NCBI GenBank assembly: GCA_963790545.1
Contig: CAWBPA010000019.1
Location: 224,637 to 288,636, forward strand
DNA from: DATBJG01 sp963790545
Lineage (GTDB): Bacteria > Acidobacteriota > Vicinamibacteria > Vicinamibacterales > JAMQPK01
Direction of reading: 5' to 3'
DNA: 64,000 nt
The notes under the pieces were generated by a model. That model saw only the letters and a list, made by a program, of their open reading frames with translations. It was not told the DNA's origin and made no database searches. Positions 43,482-53,127 of this stretch are shown here, piece after piece. Numbering within the stretch: the stretch's first letter is position 1; every line of letters begins with the position of its first letter. The translations under genes and the position numbers were made by a program.

Positions 43482-44325
43482 GTGTCACTTTCGACGCTTG
43501 CGATCGTGGTGTTCTGGTTCGTTCAAGCCTCGGCCATCAGCGTGTTGTTCGTGCCGTTCGCCTGGCCGCTGGTTGTGCTGTGGGGCTGCTCACATTTTCT
43601 CCGCGCGATCGGCTTGACGCTCGTCTTCCATCGCTATCTGGCACATCGCGCGTTTCAGATGAACCGCGGCGTGCGGTTCCTGTGGGCGTTTCTCGGCACG
43701 GCGGCGATGCAGAAAGGCCCGCTCTGGTGGGCAGGCCATCACATCGATCATCACAAGTACGCCGATCGCGAAGGCGATCCCCACAGCCCGCTGGTGAGCG
43801 GCTTCTACTACGCCCATATCGGCTGGTTTCTCAACGATGCACGCCACGATCGACTCGATCGCACCAATCCCGTCCTTCGCGATTTTTCACGGGTGCCCGA
43901 GTTGCGCTGGTTGGATCGGTATTACGCGGTTCCGCCCATTCTGTGGGCCGCCGGGATGTACGCTGCTCGGCGGCATGCCCTGGTTGGCCTGGGGTTTCTG
44001 TCTGCCCACCGTCACGCTGGCGCACGCGACGTTCGCCATCAACACCGTGAATCACATGTTCGGATCGCGGCGCTTCGACACCCCCGACGAATCTCGCAAC
44101 AACCTGTTCACGGCTATCTTTGCCGCTGGTGAAGGTTGGCATAACAATCACCATCGCTACCAGCGAGCCGCGCGCAATGGCTTCTACTGGTGGGAGCTCG
44201 ATCCGACCTACGGCGTGATTCGGGCGATGGAATGGCTGGGTTTGGCCTGGAACATTCAAGCCGTTCCCGACCGCATCTATCGCGAGGCGGAAGGGGAAGA
44301 CGAGCTGGACGCTGAGGTGGCATAG
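43482..44325 (+). CDS. Acyl-CoA/fatty acid delta-9-type desaturase, one frameshift
   Basis: About 280 residues of a membrane di-iron desaturase. The three His boxes are HRYLAHRAF, GHHIDHHKYAD and WHNNHHRYQ. Hydrophobic pairs (SVLFVPFAWPLVVLWG) are in place. The frame changes near 43970 (GMYAAR / GMPWLAWGFCLPTV). The reaction inserts a cis double bond in membrane fatty acyl chains for fluidity control. A long tandem-repeat hairpin follows its stop. Confidence 0.88.
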
Positions 44326-44328
44326 AGC

Positions 44329-44422
44329 AAGTCTGAAGTCTCAAGTCTGAAGTCTGAAGTGAAGTCTGAAAATCTCGAGCGCCTCTTCACTTGAGACTTC
44401 AGCCTTCAGACTTGAGACTTCT
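44329..44422. terminator. Tandem AAGTCTG hairpin between convergent genes
   Basis: The left side has repeats of AAGTCTG/AAGTCTC and the right side has CTTCACTTGAGACTTC..CAGACTTGAGACTTC, so the two halves pair over ~35 bp. It lies between the desaturase and the exonuclease-phosphatase genes and gives the latter its TAG stop. It probably acts as a bidirectional terminator made of simple repeats. Confidence 0.6.
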
Positions 44423-45140
44423 AGAAGCCAACCCTGAGCTCGGCGACGAGCGGCAGGTGGTCGGATGCGATCAGCGAGCGCCGTGTGCGGGGTAGCTCCA
44501 CGCGCATCACCTGAACGTTCCCCTCGTAATAGATGTGATCGAGATGCAGGATCGGGAAGAATCCCGGATACGTCCGACGTCTCTTCAGATGAGCGCGGAG
44601 GTCGATACTCTGGAGTCGCTCTGAGAGCAGAGCGGTTGCCAGCCCCTTCGTCCATTCATTGAAGTCGCCCAGCACCAGTTTCGGGCCGTGCACGCGCCGA
44701 TCGTGCACGATCGTGGCGAGACGCTCGGCCTGATGGCGCCGCTCCAGAATCGCGGTGCCGAGATGCACATTGTAGAAATGCAACGTCTGATCGCCGATTG
44801 CCACATCGACTCTCTGGCAGCAGCGCGGTTCACAGGTTCGCCACGAAAGGTCGTGCTGCAGATGCTGGCGCACCGGCAGTCGCGACAACACGACGTTGCC
44901 GAACTGATGACCCCGAAGCTGGCGCACGGCGGCCATGACCCATCCCATTCCCAGTGCGGCACCAATTTCCTCGGCGTGCGAGACGCCGCGTGGTCCCGGG
45001 CCGACAACCTCTTGCAGTGCGACCAGGTCCGCATTGATTTCCGCGAGCACGTCGATGATGCGCTCGGGTCTCGTGCGTCCGTCGAGTCCCCGGCAGCGGT
45101 GGATGTTGTAGGTGGCAATTCGAAGCGAGTGGAAAACCAC
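44421..45140 (-). CDS. Endonuclease/exonuclease/phosphatase family protein
   Basis: About 239 residues from the GTG at 45140. The fold markers are RIATYNIHRCRG, VALQEV, NVHLG, LVLGDFNEW and the C-terminal SDHLPLVAEL, with the catalytic Glu, Asp-Asn and Asp-His in place. The substrate may be DNA, phosphoinositide-like lipid or another phosphodiester; context does not decide. The frame is open further upstream to 45218, but that part lies in an inverted repeat, so I chose the internal start. Confidence 0.82.
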   Translation of the reverse strand: MVFHSLRIATYNIHRCRGLDGRTRPERIIDVLAEINADLVALQEVVGPGPRGVSHAEEIGAALGMGWVMAAVRQLRGHQFGNVVLSRLPVRQHLQHDLSWRTCEPRCCQRVDVAIGDQTLHFYNVHLGTAILERRHQAERLATIVHDRRVHGPKLVLGDFNEWTKGLATALLSERLQSIDLRAHLKRRRTYPGFFPILHLDHIYYEGNVQVMRVELPRTRRSLIASDHLPLVAELRVGF

Positions 45141-45149
45141 GAATAGGCT

Positions 45150-45251
45150 ACAGGCTTGGTCTTTGGGCTCCAGGCGCTGAAACATCTTATGATATGTGGG
45201 TAACTGAACCCGAGCCACCTAAAGCCTGAAGCCCAAAGTCCAAAGCCTGCC
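45150..45251. repeat. Inverted repeat in a divergent promoter region
   Basis: ACAGGCTTGGTCTTTGGGCT at ~45152 pairs with AGCCCAAAGTCCAAAGCCTG at ~45230-45249. It is one of the simple-repeat inverted structures and lies between the divergent exonuclease-phosphatase and CPCC-protein genes. Confidence 0.55.
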
Positions 45252-45252
45252 T

Positions 45253-45555
45253 ATGGCTAAGCTCAAGTCGGAGCTCGAAGTCGAGTGCCCGTGCTGCAAG
45301 TCCATCCTCACGGTCGATCTGAATCTCAGCCGCGTGGTGGCGCACAAGGAACCGGAGTCTGGCCTGAAGGTCGAACTGACCGACGCGCACAAGATTCTTT
45401 CAGAAGAGGCGGCGCGACGCGAAGCCATCTTCCGGCAGTCCGTGGAGTCCGAGCGCACGCGCGGAGACGCGCTGTCGCGCCGCTTCGAGGAAGCCCTCCG
45501 ACAGGCAAAAGACGAGCCCATCACCAAACCCAAGCGCGACTTCGATCTCGATTGA
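45253..45555 (+). CDS. Small CPCC-motif hypothetical protein
   Basis: 100 residues. An N-terminal CPCC pair (ELEVECPCCKSILTVDL) suggests half of a zinc ribbon, so metal binding would need dimerisation. It is followed by a helical, charged segment (HKILSEEAARREAIFRQSVE) likely to form a coiled coil and a Lys/Asp tail. No family name is certain. It overlaps the repeat-derived tail of the converging transglutaminase-like gene. Confidence 0.65.
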   Translation: MAKLKSELEVECPCCKSILTVDLNLSRVVAHKEPESGLKVELTDAHKILSEEAARREAIFRQSVESERTRGDALSRRFEEALRQAKDEPITKPKRDFDLD

Positions 45556-46341
45556 ATCCAGGGTTGAACGCCGAGGACGCGGAAGGCGCGGAACGCGCAG
45601 GGATTTCTTTGAATGAATTCCTCTGCGCGCTCAGCGGCCTCTGCGACCTCTGCGTTTTCTTTTGGTATGGACGAACGATTTCGGGATCGGAGTCCATGCT
45701 TCGCGCCCGCGATAGTCGAGCGGCTTCAGATTGGGAAACTGCGCTCGAAATGCCCGGTACCTCGCGAGCAAGCAGCCGGTAGCGCCGGTCTGAGGTTCGA
45801 ATCGGCGTATGCGGCGTGTCGAGGAGCATCCGTTCCACCTTCCAGACATTCCGGGTCGACAGACGCCAGTCATACGATCCGAGGACACGAAGGTCGACGA
45901 CCGCATAGCCTTTCACGCGTCCGGTAAAATCGACGTACGGGTCCACGTAACTCAGCGCGAGCGCACGCGCCGAGCTGAACACGGGCTTACGTCCGTGAAG
46001 CCCTGGATCGCGCGACCGCGCGACCGATCCCCAGCGGCCATTTCTCCGGTACACGAACAGCACATGGTCCAGCTCGTCGATCGATTCGAAACTCAGCACG
46101 AGCGGTGGATAGCCGTGCTGCTCGAGGATGGTCGCAGCCGTCAGTGCCGCCTCGAGACAGTGGGCCGTGTGATGACGTACGACTTCACGGAAGCTGCGGA
46201 GCGTTGCGCGGCCGGGCGGCGGTTCGGTGTTGTACGGCAGGGCGTTGAGAAAGCGTTGGACGAGCTCCGGAGTCTTCAGTCGACGAATGACGCGCCGTTC
46301 GGCCGGGGTGAAGCGTGGCGGGGCCTTCAGGGTTCACCCAT
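45521..46341 (-). CDS. Transglutaminase-like protein, frameshift near the start and repeat-derived tail
   Basis: About 273 residues when the ATG at 46341 is joined to the main frame near 46331 (one C missing: MGEPLKAPPRFTPAERR). The core has Cys in RHHTAHCLEAALTAATIL, His in DELDHVLFVYRRNGRWGSV and a later Asp (YAVVDLRVLGSYDW), the order of a transglutaminase-like catalytic triad; the match is by eye. The last ~45 residues (KKTQRSQRPLSAQ..) are a read-through of the CTCTGCG palindrome at 45.6 kb and are unlikely to be ancestral. Confidence 0.6.
45566..45660. repeat. CTCTGCG-type palindromic repeat
   Basis: AACGCCGAGGACGCGGAAGG..CGCAGGGATTTCTTTGAA pairs imperfectly with TTCCTCTGCGCGCTCAGCGG..CTCTGCGTTTT. 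It belongs to the widespread class of GCAGAGG/CCTCTGC intergenic repeats; 27953-27990 contains a partial copy. It forms the 3' part of the transglutaminase-like reading frame. Confidence 0.65.
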
Positions 46342-46403
46342 TTTTTCCTTCACTCTACTGCAGTTTTGCTTGATAAACGGACTCCCTGATCGGCCGTTCT
46401 GTG

Positions 46404-46584
46404 TATACTGCGCGCATCCAAAATGAAAGCCCGCCCGTTTGCCTGCGTGGGACCTGCCCTGAGCTGGTCAGGGGGTTCAGTCCCTCCGCATAGCGGCCGA
46501 GACTGAGCTTTCACGAGCAGCGGTCCTGCCGCGCGGGGCCCTTCTCTCGAGTCAATTGCGCGAAGACGCTCAGGAGCGAGTTCC
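46404..46584 (+). promoter_or_regulatory. Long structured 5' leader of the RRM protein gene
   Basis: A TATACT -10 box at 46404-46409 would give a leader of about 170 nt. TGAAAGC near 46425 can pair with GCTTTCA near 46508, enclosing GC-rich sub-hairpins (CCTGCCCTGAGCTGGTCAGG). No ORF is supported in it. Long leaders are typical of cold-induced or self-regulated RNA-binding protein genes. AGGAG lies ~10 bp before the ATG. Confidence 0.45.
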
Positions 46585-46938
46585 ATGGGTCGGAGACTCT
46601 ACGTTGGCAACCTACCGTACAAAGCGACCGATGAAGATCTGTTGGGGCTCTTCAGCCGTGCGGGCAACGTCGCAAGCGCGCGCGTCATGCGCGATATGGC
46701 GACGGGGCGCGCAAGGGGGTTTGCCTTTGTCGAGATGGCCACTGACGAGGAAGCGCAGAAGGCCATCGCTGAGTTCCATCAATATCAGATGGACGGTCGC
46801 GCGCTCGTGGTCAACGAAGCGCGTCCCAAGACCGAGGGCGGTGGCGGCCGCAGCTTCGGTGGTGGAGGTGGGTTCCGGCGAGGCGGCGACGAGGGCGGCG
46901 ACTATTCGGGCGGTCGCCGTCGAGAACCACGCTGGTAA
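46585..46938 (+). CDS. RRM-type RNA-binding protein with Gly/Arg-rich tail
   Basis: 117 residues. One RNA recognition motif with RNP2 LYVGNL and RNP1 RGFAFVEM. It is followed by a Gly/Arg-rich tail (GGGGGFRRGGDEGGDYSGG) like those of cyanobacterial Rbp proteins and plant glycine-rich RNA-binding proteins. Likely an RNA chaperone, often induced by cold. It is intact with a long possibly structured leader and a terminator-like repeat downstream. Confidence 0.93.
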   Translation: MGRRLYVGNLPYKATDEDLLGLFSRAGNVASARVMRDMATGRARGFAFVEMATDEEAQKAIAEFHQYQMDGRALVVNEARPKTEGGGGRSFGGGGGFRRGGDEGGDYSGGRRREPRW

Positions 46939-47003
46939 GGAAGGGTTAGGAAGGGTTCCTAACCTCTCCCAACCCTTCCTAACCTCTCCTAACCTCTCCT
47001 TTT
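46939..47003. terminator. AAGGGTTAGG / CCTAACC tandem-repeat hairpin
   Basis: GGAAGGGTTAGGAAGGGTT pairs with AACCCTTCCTAACC, followed by more CCTAACCTCT copies and TTTT. It fits a terminator for the RRM gene. It also lies directly before the ATG of the DUF72 gene, leaving no ribosome site there. Confidence 0.6.
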
Positions 47004-47717
47004 ATGATTTGGGTAGGTACCTCCGGCTATAACTATCCGGAGTGGAAAGGAAAGTTCTATCCGGCCGATCTGCCCGCCGCGAAGATGCTGCAGTACTACG
47101 CCGACCGGTTTTCGACTGTCGAGATCAACTACACCTTCTATCGTGCTCCAACGGAGAAAATTCTTGCCGGTTGGTCCTCGCTGACGCCCGCACACTTTCG
47201 GCTCACGCTCAAAGCGCCTCGCCGCATCACGCACGACTCGAAGTTGCGCCATTGCGGCGACCTCGTCAGAACCTTTTGCGCGACCGCTCAGACGCTCGGG
47301 TCCAAGCTGGGCGTGCTGCTCTTTCAGTTGCCGCCGACGTTCAAGAAAGACCTGCCGGTCCTCGAGGAATTTCTCGCCGAGCTGCCGCCGCACGTTCGGG
47401 GAGCGTTCGAGTTTCGTCATGCGTCCTGGTTGGACGACGAAGTGTACGAACGCCTCAAAGGGCGGAACCTGGCACTCTGCGTGGCAGATACCGATCGGCT
47501 GTCGACGCCAGTCGTCCGGACCGCCGACTATGGGTACTTCCGCCTGCGCGATGAAGGGTACACAGCCAGCGACATCAACCGATGGGCGCAAGTGGTTGGC
47601 GAGCGGACCGAGGGCGATACCTTCGTCTATTTCAAACACGAAGAGGCCGGCAAGGGGCCGGAGTTCGCGCGCGCGTTGATGAAGGAGCTTGGAATACCGA
47701 TCAGCAATGAGCGATAG
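47004..47717 (+). CDS. DUF72 (YecE-like) protein
   Basis: 237 residues. Opens with the family signature WVGTSGYNYPEWKGKFYP, then YYADRFSTVEINYTFYRAP, GVLLFQLPPTF, FEFRHASW and YGYFRLRDEGY; the C-terminal VYFKHEEAGKGPEFARAL is typical. A TIM-barrel-like protein of unknown activity. The start lacks a Shine-Dalgarno sequence because a CCTAACC repeat abuts it. It converges on the hydrolase gene with a REP-like palindrome at the junction. Confidence 0.9.
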   Translation: MIWVGTSGYNYPEWKGKFYPADLPAAKMLQYYADRFSTVEINYTFYRAPTEKILAGWSSLTPAHFRLTLKAPRRITHDSKLRHCGDLVRTFCATAQTLGSKLGVLLFQLPPTFKKDLPVLEEFLAELPPHVRGAFEFRHASWLDDEVYERLKGRNLALCVADTDRLSTPVVRTADYGYFRLRDEGYTASDINRWAQVVGERTEGDTFVYFKHEEAGKGPEFARALMKELGIPISNER

Positions 47718-47720
47718 GCC

Positions 47721-47745
47721 GGCGGGTCTAAAGACCCGCCTCTAC
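47721..47745. repeat. REP-like palindrome at convergent gene ends
   Basis: GGCGGGTCTAAAGACCCGCC followed by TCTAC. The CTA in its loop (47728-47730) is the stop codon of the minus-strand hydrolase, whose last residues AGL come from the repeat. Confidence 0.75.
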
Positions 47746-48681
47746 GCTAGGAGCGTGCGCCTTGACGAACTCGACAACCCTCCGTTCAGCCCAATAGCCA
47801 TCATCCTCGTAGGTCCGGGTGTCAGACACGAAGCCGCAATGACCACCTTCGGGCGTGAGGAGGACGGTGATGGCCGGATTCCCGGTGACGGCCCGATCGC
47901 GAAATGGCTCGGGCGGCACGAACGGGTCGTCCTGGGCGCTCACGATGAGCGTCGGTACGCGGATCTTGTCCACGACGCGCAGCGCACTTGCGCGGTAGTA
48001 GTAGTCGTGCGCATCGCGAAATCCATGATGCGGAGCCGTAAACGCATCGTCAAATTGCCGCACGGTCCGAATGCGACGAAGACCATCGAGTGGAAACCGC
48101 CCCGGAAAGAGCCTGGCTTTCCGCCGCATGCGAGCCTTGAGATTCCGGACGAAGTTCCACTCGTAGATCCGGTTCTGGCGTTGCTCGAGCGCTGTGACGC
48201 ATCGCTCGAGATCCATCGTCGGTGAAACGGCGCAGATGGCGCGGAGCGCTGGTGGCGCCGATCCGCCATAGTCGCCGGCAAGTTTCAGCGCCAGGTTGCC
48301 TCCCAGCGAATATCCTGCTACCGCAAGCGCCGGGAGCCCATCCACCTCGATGAGCTCGCGGAGCACAGCCGCGGGATCTTCGGTGAGCCCTGAGTGGTAG
48401 AGCCCGGCCGACAGGTGCTCTGTGCCCCCGCAGTTCCGCTGGTTGAGCCGGATCACGTTCAACGAGGCGCGAAAGGCTTTGTCAGCAATACCGCGAACGT
48501 AGTGCGCCTCACTCGATCCTTCCAACCCGTGCAGGACGACGAGAGTGGGATGGAGCCATGGCTGCGACTGCCAATGGCACTGGGCAAGAACCCGGGTCTC
48601 GGCGCCGACGTCGAAGAATCGAGGTGTCGCAGGTGGCAGACGCGGCAATCGGCGGGGATTTGCCCAACTGTACAAGGTCAT
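47728..48681 (-). CDS. YheT-like alpha/beta hydrolase
   Basis: About 317 residues from the ATG at 48681, which has GAGGAAG upstream; an in-frame ATG at 48726 adds 15 residues. The fold markers are VVLHGLEGSSEAHYVRG, the nucleophile elbow VAGYSLGGNLALK, Asp in ISAQDDPFVPPE and the catalytic His in GGHCGFV. This is the UPF0017/AB-hydrolase-4 type, related to YheT, with unknown substrate. Its C-terminus ends inside a REP-like palindrome. Confidence 0.87.
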   Translation of the reverse strand: MTLYSWANPRRLPRLPPATPRFFDVGAETRVLAQCHWQSQPWLHPTLVVLHGLEGSSEAHYVRGIADKAFRASLNVIRLNQRNCGGTEHLSAGLYHSGLTEDPAAVLRELIEVDGLPALAVAGYSLGGNLALKLAGDYGGSAPPALRAICAVSPTMDLERCVTALEQRQNRIYEWNFVRNLKARMRRKARLFPGRFPLDGLRRIRTVRQFDDAFTAPHHGFRDAHDYYYRASALRVVDKIRVPTLIVSAQDDPFVPPEPFRDRAVTGNPAITVLLTPEGGHCGFVSDTRTYEDDGYWAERRVVEFVKAHAPSVEAGL

Positions 48682-48727
48682 CCGGTGGCTTCCTCGCCAC
48701 CGTCGATGCGGGATGTAAGAGTCCATA

Positions 48728-48796
48728 AATGGGGTCAGACCCCAATTTTACGTAAATCGTCATTTTCGATTTTGAAATGGGGTCTGACCCCATTTA
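48728..48796. terminator. GGGGTCAGACCCC inverted repeat
   Basis: AAATGGGGTCAGACCCC at 48728-48744 and GGGGTCTGACCCCATTT at ~48779-48795 are perfectly complementary; each arm is also palindromic inside. T-rich sequence separates them. It lies between the polytopic membrane protein stop and the hydrolase start on the same strand and may terminate transcription. Confidence 0.65.
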
Positions 48797-50290
48797 CCGT
48801 AGCGCGTACACATTGAATTGCGTGTTCTGGTACACGCGCGGCAGATCCAGTGTCCGTTCCGTGATCAAGTAGTCGAGGTCGTACCGTACGGCGAGCGATC
48901 GGGCGGCGTCGGCCGTCATGGTTTCGAAATCTCCCACGGCCTGAATCCGCTCGAACACCCGATGTGCAATTGACCGCGAGTACGTGGCGACAGCGGTATC
49001 TTTGCTGGCTTCGAGGAGGACATCGCGTTGTCCGAGGATCCGCTCGCTTGATTCATACCGAAACGCATGATTGGGATCAGCCAGAACGTGAGCGTCGACG
49101 GGCGTCTGTCGGACCCAATTCATGACGTCGGACCATTGACTGGCGGCTGGTAACGTCTGGATGATCCGTCGGTCAGGCTGCTCGACGAGCATGATGTAGG
49201 CGCCGCGTGAGAGGCTGGCCAGCGCGAGCACACATGTGACCCACCGTGCGGCGGACCTGAGAGGTTCGCGTGCCCCTCGTGCCACCGCAAACCACACCAG
49301 ATAGACGGCGGCCACAAGTTCGAGCATCCAGAAAATCCTCGAGATCTGGAGCTGCACGGCGAGCGCCAGGCGGATCGCCACAAATGGAAGCGAGATCAGA
49401 AACACCCCTGCAAGCGCCAACGCCCCGAACACGAGGGCTTCTTCACGAGGGTGCACGAGGGACTGCGCCCGTCTCATCCGATATCCAACCCACACGACGA
49501 GCGGATACGCGAGGTTGATGAGCCATGCTGAAACCGGCCACGCCGTGGGAAAGAGGTAGTCCTTCAGGTTGAGCACGCTGAGCCAGGCGGCGTCCATGTA
49601 CTGCAGCTGTTCTCTCAACGGGCCGAACCAGACCAGCCAGATTCCGCCGATGGCCACCGCGGCCGCCGCGGCGGCCATCGACCCTCGCCAGCGTGGTTCG
49701 ACAATGACAATCGCCACGGCAATCCAGATTGCAAACCACAACGCGGTGGTCGTATGAAAGACTGACGCGATCGCAACCAGCCCGATGGAGACCAGGGTAT
49801 GGCCCTTGAGAAAGGCGACCAGAGCCCATGTGCCTACCGCAAAGGCAAGCGTTCGCGGGTGAAGGTAGCCTTCCAGCGTGTTGACCCCTGTTCGCGTGAT
49901 CCGGTGGCGTAACGTCATGACAAAAACCAGCGCCGCGGTTGCCCACCACGACCGATACCAGAATCGTCCGAGCGCCACAATGGCGGAGAAGTGCACGATC
50001 AGGCCAGCGAGAAACAGCACCAGAAAAAGGGACGGCAATGGAAGATGCGTCGCCTGCAGCGCTTCGGCAATCATGTCGTCGAACAGCATGAAGCGATCCT
50101 GAGCGTGGAGGAGCGCGCGATCCCGTGGAAAGAGCGACTCGTCCTGATGCTGAAGAACGGCGGGCAGATAGAAGGCCTGATCTGAGACTCCGTACCGGTA
50201 GCCACCACTGTTGAGGATGCCGAGCACGCAGGCTGCCGCCACAAGCGAGATGACGAGCGCGGACTGCCTCGCCTTGTCGGGGACAGTCAC
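48794..50290 (-). CDS. Polytopic membrane protein, unknown function
   Basis: About 498 residues with ten or more hydrophobic helices (VISLVAAACVLGILNSGGYR; LFLVLFLAGLIVHFSAIVAL; ALALAGVFLISLPFVAIRLA) and a C-terminal soluble part (YDLDYLITERTLDLPRVYQN). The N-terminal GVSDQAFYLPAV and the helix pattern recall GT-C-type glycosyltransferases without an obvious catalytic motif. I prefer the GTG at 50290 over the longer frame to 50467, which overlaps the preceding gene. It lies 34 bp after the glycosyltransferase-like gene and may act with it in cell-surface glycan synthesis. Confidence 0.7.
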   Translation of the reverse strand: MTVPDKARQSALVISLVAAACVLGILNSGGYRYGVSDQAFYLPAVLQHQDESLFPRDRALLHAQDRFMLFDDMIAEALQATHLPLPSLFLVLFLAGLIVHFSAIVALGRFWYRSWWATAALVFVMTLRHRITRTGVNTLEGYLHPRTLAFAVGTWALVAFLKGHTLVSIGLVAIASVFHTTTALWFAIWIAVAIVIVEPRWRGSMAAAAAAVAIGGIWLVWFGPLREQLQYMDAAWLSVLNLKDYLFPTAWPVSAWLINLAYPLVVWVGYRMRRAQSLVHPREEALVFGALALAGVFLISLPFVAIRLALAVQLQISRIFWMLELVAAVYLVWFAVARGAREPLRSAARWVTCVLALASLSRGAYIMLVEQPDRRIIQTLPAASQWSDVMNWVRQTPVDAHVLADPNHAFRYESSERILGQRDVLLEASKDTAVATYSRSIAHRVFERIQAVGDFETMTADAARSLAVRYDLDYLITERTLDLPRVYQNTQFNVYALR

Positions 50291-50324
50291 AATGGACAGC
50301 TTCGCATCATGCGTGTGCGGTTGG

Positions 50325-53127
50325 TCAATGCGCGAATGCCACCCAGCAGCCGAGCAGGCGGCGGTCCCGGTTGCCAGGCTGAACCTCTGCCGGAACGAAG
50401 CCACTGCTCGTCGTAATGGTGAGCGACACGAGTCGTTCGTGCGACACGGATGGTACGCGAACCTCACGAGTGACGCCTGGAACGAGGTCCAACCGCTCGG
50501 ACCAGCGCGGTGTTGAAAGCGTCACGGTGTTTGGACGGGCCCCGCTGTGCACCTGCACGGCCAGTGACTCGGCAGACTCGCCGGTTTCGGCAATCGTGGC
50601 GCGCAATCTGGCCCGGCCACGGACCCAGAAACCATCCGGCTCGGAATATGCCACGGCGTCATGGAAGAAGACCGTCAAGGGCCCGAAAGGCGCCGCCGCA
50701 ATGACCGACGCGGTCTTCAGTCGAAGGCTGCCATCGACAATGGACAGTGGACGCAATCGCAGGGCCGCGATCGCGCGTTCGAGTTCAGGTGCTGCCCGGA
50801 AACCAACAAACTCCGCGTCAATGGGAAGACTGAATCGCTGTCGCCACGTGTCACGTGACGCGAGCTGTATGGACCATGTCCGGAGGGGCCTGCCCTCGCG
50901 TCCGACCTGCAAACCGACGGTGCTGCCCACGGGTTGTCCAGCCACGTCGGCTCCCTCGATTTCAACCTCGTAGTCGCCTGCTGGCAGCCTGAAGCGTGCG
51001 TTCAACAGGACAGGCAGCGGCTGAGGCGCCGTGCGCTGTCCGGACACCGCTTTCGCCACAAACATTGATGGAATGACCGATGGCGAGACAAACGAGAGCG
51101 GTTGATACCGGATCGCCAGGGGACGCGCAATCGTATCAAAGGTGTCGAGCATGGGGAACGACAGGCGTGTTTCCGGTTCGAATCGACGCTGACGGGGTGC
51201 GGCCGGCAGACTCGCCGCCAGCGACGCCACAATCGTGCTCATGCAGACAGCAGCCAGCGTCACGCGCAAGGCCGCTCGTCCTGGCGTGGTCGACGATCGT
51301 TGGCACAGCCATGCGACGACCACGACCGTGCCGAGCCAGAGCAACGTCTTGAGATACGCGGCCGGAGGGCTGGACATGATGTAGCTCGGTGCGCTGGTCC
51401 AGAGATGCCAGGTTGGCGATAACCACTCGAGCAACGACGAACTGCCATCTCGGCCTTGCGCCAGCAGCAAGCCGCCCACGCTCCAGGTCATCGTCAGCAT
51501 GACGGCGAGGCTGATGAGGAGCAGGAACTGGACGACGGCACCCTCTGGATGCATTGTCAACCTTGTTCTTGTAGTACCACGGCAATGGGCACGCCCAAGA
51601 GGCCAAGGATGGAAATGATGCGGTCTCCCAGGCATAGCCGAGCCGCCCCACCACAAGGCGAACGAACAGACCAGAACGAGAAGAGCCATCGCGATACCCG
51701 TCAGCTGCACGGCCAGACGGCGCATATCCCGATTCCGCCACATGCCCGCCAGGCCGACGAGTCCGAGCCCGAGCACGGGGGCATAAGGGATGACACCGTA
51801 CTCCTGATCGAAGAACAATCCGGGGAACCCGCTCAGGAACGTCCGCGGGCTGACCTGCGTGTCGAAGCCATACGGGGCACTGGGGAGCGGCACACCCCAG
51901 ATGAAATAGAAGAAGCTGAACCAGGCGGCGAGACTGACGGCCATCGTTCCGAGCACGACGACAGCGCCAGCCGAACGGCGATCACGCCATGCCAGCATCA
52001 ACGCCAGCACAATTGCCATCCCCGCGTATTTCGTGGAAAGCCAGGGTAAGGCCGCAACCGCCACCGCCGCGCCCCAGACAGGCAGCTGGGCACGACGGGT
52101 GTACTCGCTCCCATGTCCGCCACGACGAAGCGCCCAACTTGCGGCAACCATGACGCACAGGCCCGCGGGAATTTCCGGATACACCGTGAAGCTGTTGAAC
52201 ACGTAGGGGCCACTGAGTGCGACGGCGGCCCAGGCGAACGTCGCGGCTCCGGGCGAGCCTGTCAGCGTCAATGTCCACAGCCAGAGCCACGCGGCAGTTA
52301 GAGCCGCCACCCCCATCAAGAACCAGACGACCGCACGATAGCCGCCAAGCGGCGTAAGCGGGGACGGCGAGAATCGGCAAGCCCACTGGATGGATGGAGT
52401 AGATCTCGCCATTACGGCCTCGTGCGCGGTAGTCCGGTCTCAGCTGAGAAGGATAGTACGCGGCGTAGTCTCCACGCGTGTGGTTGTTTTCGATCTTGAG
52501 GTCTCGATCGCGCGAGCAGGCTTTGCGTGATCACGAGATAGTGCGGTTCATCCCCGCCTGGGAAGAAGCCGGTGTTGCGAAACCTGGGCCCACGTGGTGC
52601 CATACACAGCCAGGCTGATACCAAAGATCGCGAGGCATGGGAGACGCCCGTCAAGGCGTGCGAGTCGGTCGAACTGCGGATTTCCAGCCGACGCGTGATG
52701 CCAGGAGCCAGATGACCTGTCCGATCGACGACGGCCCACAGCACCCAACGTCCCGGTCCGGCCAGCACTCGCAGCGCCGGGACGCGGTCGGGAAGCCATG
52801 GCAGGTAGGGCACGAGCAGCACCGCCAGCGTGAAGAGCGGCCGCAGGGCATCGGTGCGGGCCGGATCCCAGGACAGTGTGCGGTCGCCGAGGGACGTCCG
52901 AATCTCGAGTGCGGGAGTTTCAACGCGCCAGCAGCGCAAATGACGAGGAGCAAGACCACGAGCCCAGCCAGCTCTGGCCAGGAAGGCAGCATGGCCACCC
53001 GGGAGCCGGCCTCGGCACCCCCGATCACATCCAGCGAACCCCGACTGAACCAGAGCGCGACGCCCGCGACAATCGAGGCGCCAAGCGCCGTTCGGGCAGG
53101 ATGCGCCGACAATAGCTGAGAGCTCAA
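50325..53127 (-). CDS. GT39-like membrane glycosyltransferase, at least four frameshifts
   Basis: More than 900 residues when pieces are joined. It starts with TTG at 53127, overlapping the cytochrome stop. The key N-terminal loop GGDEPHYLVITQSLL, then DLKIENNHTRGDYAAYYPSQ and GEIYSIHPVGLP, has the acidic GDEPHY motif of polyisoprenyl-phosphate-sugar-dependent GT-C enzymes. It is followed by many TM helices and a C-terminal soluble beta domain (residues ~480-690 of the last fragment). Frame changes occur near 52900, 52600, 52500 and 52410 and again near 51590. Donor and acceptor are unknown. Confidence 0.65.
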
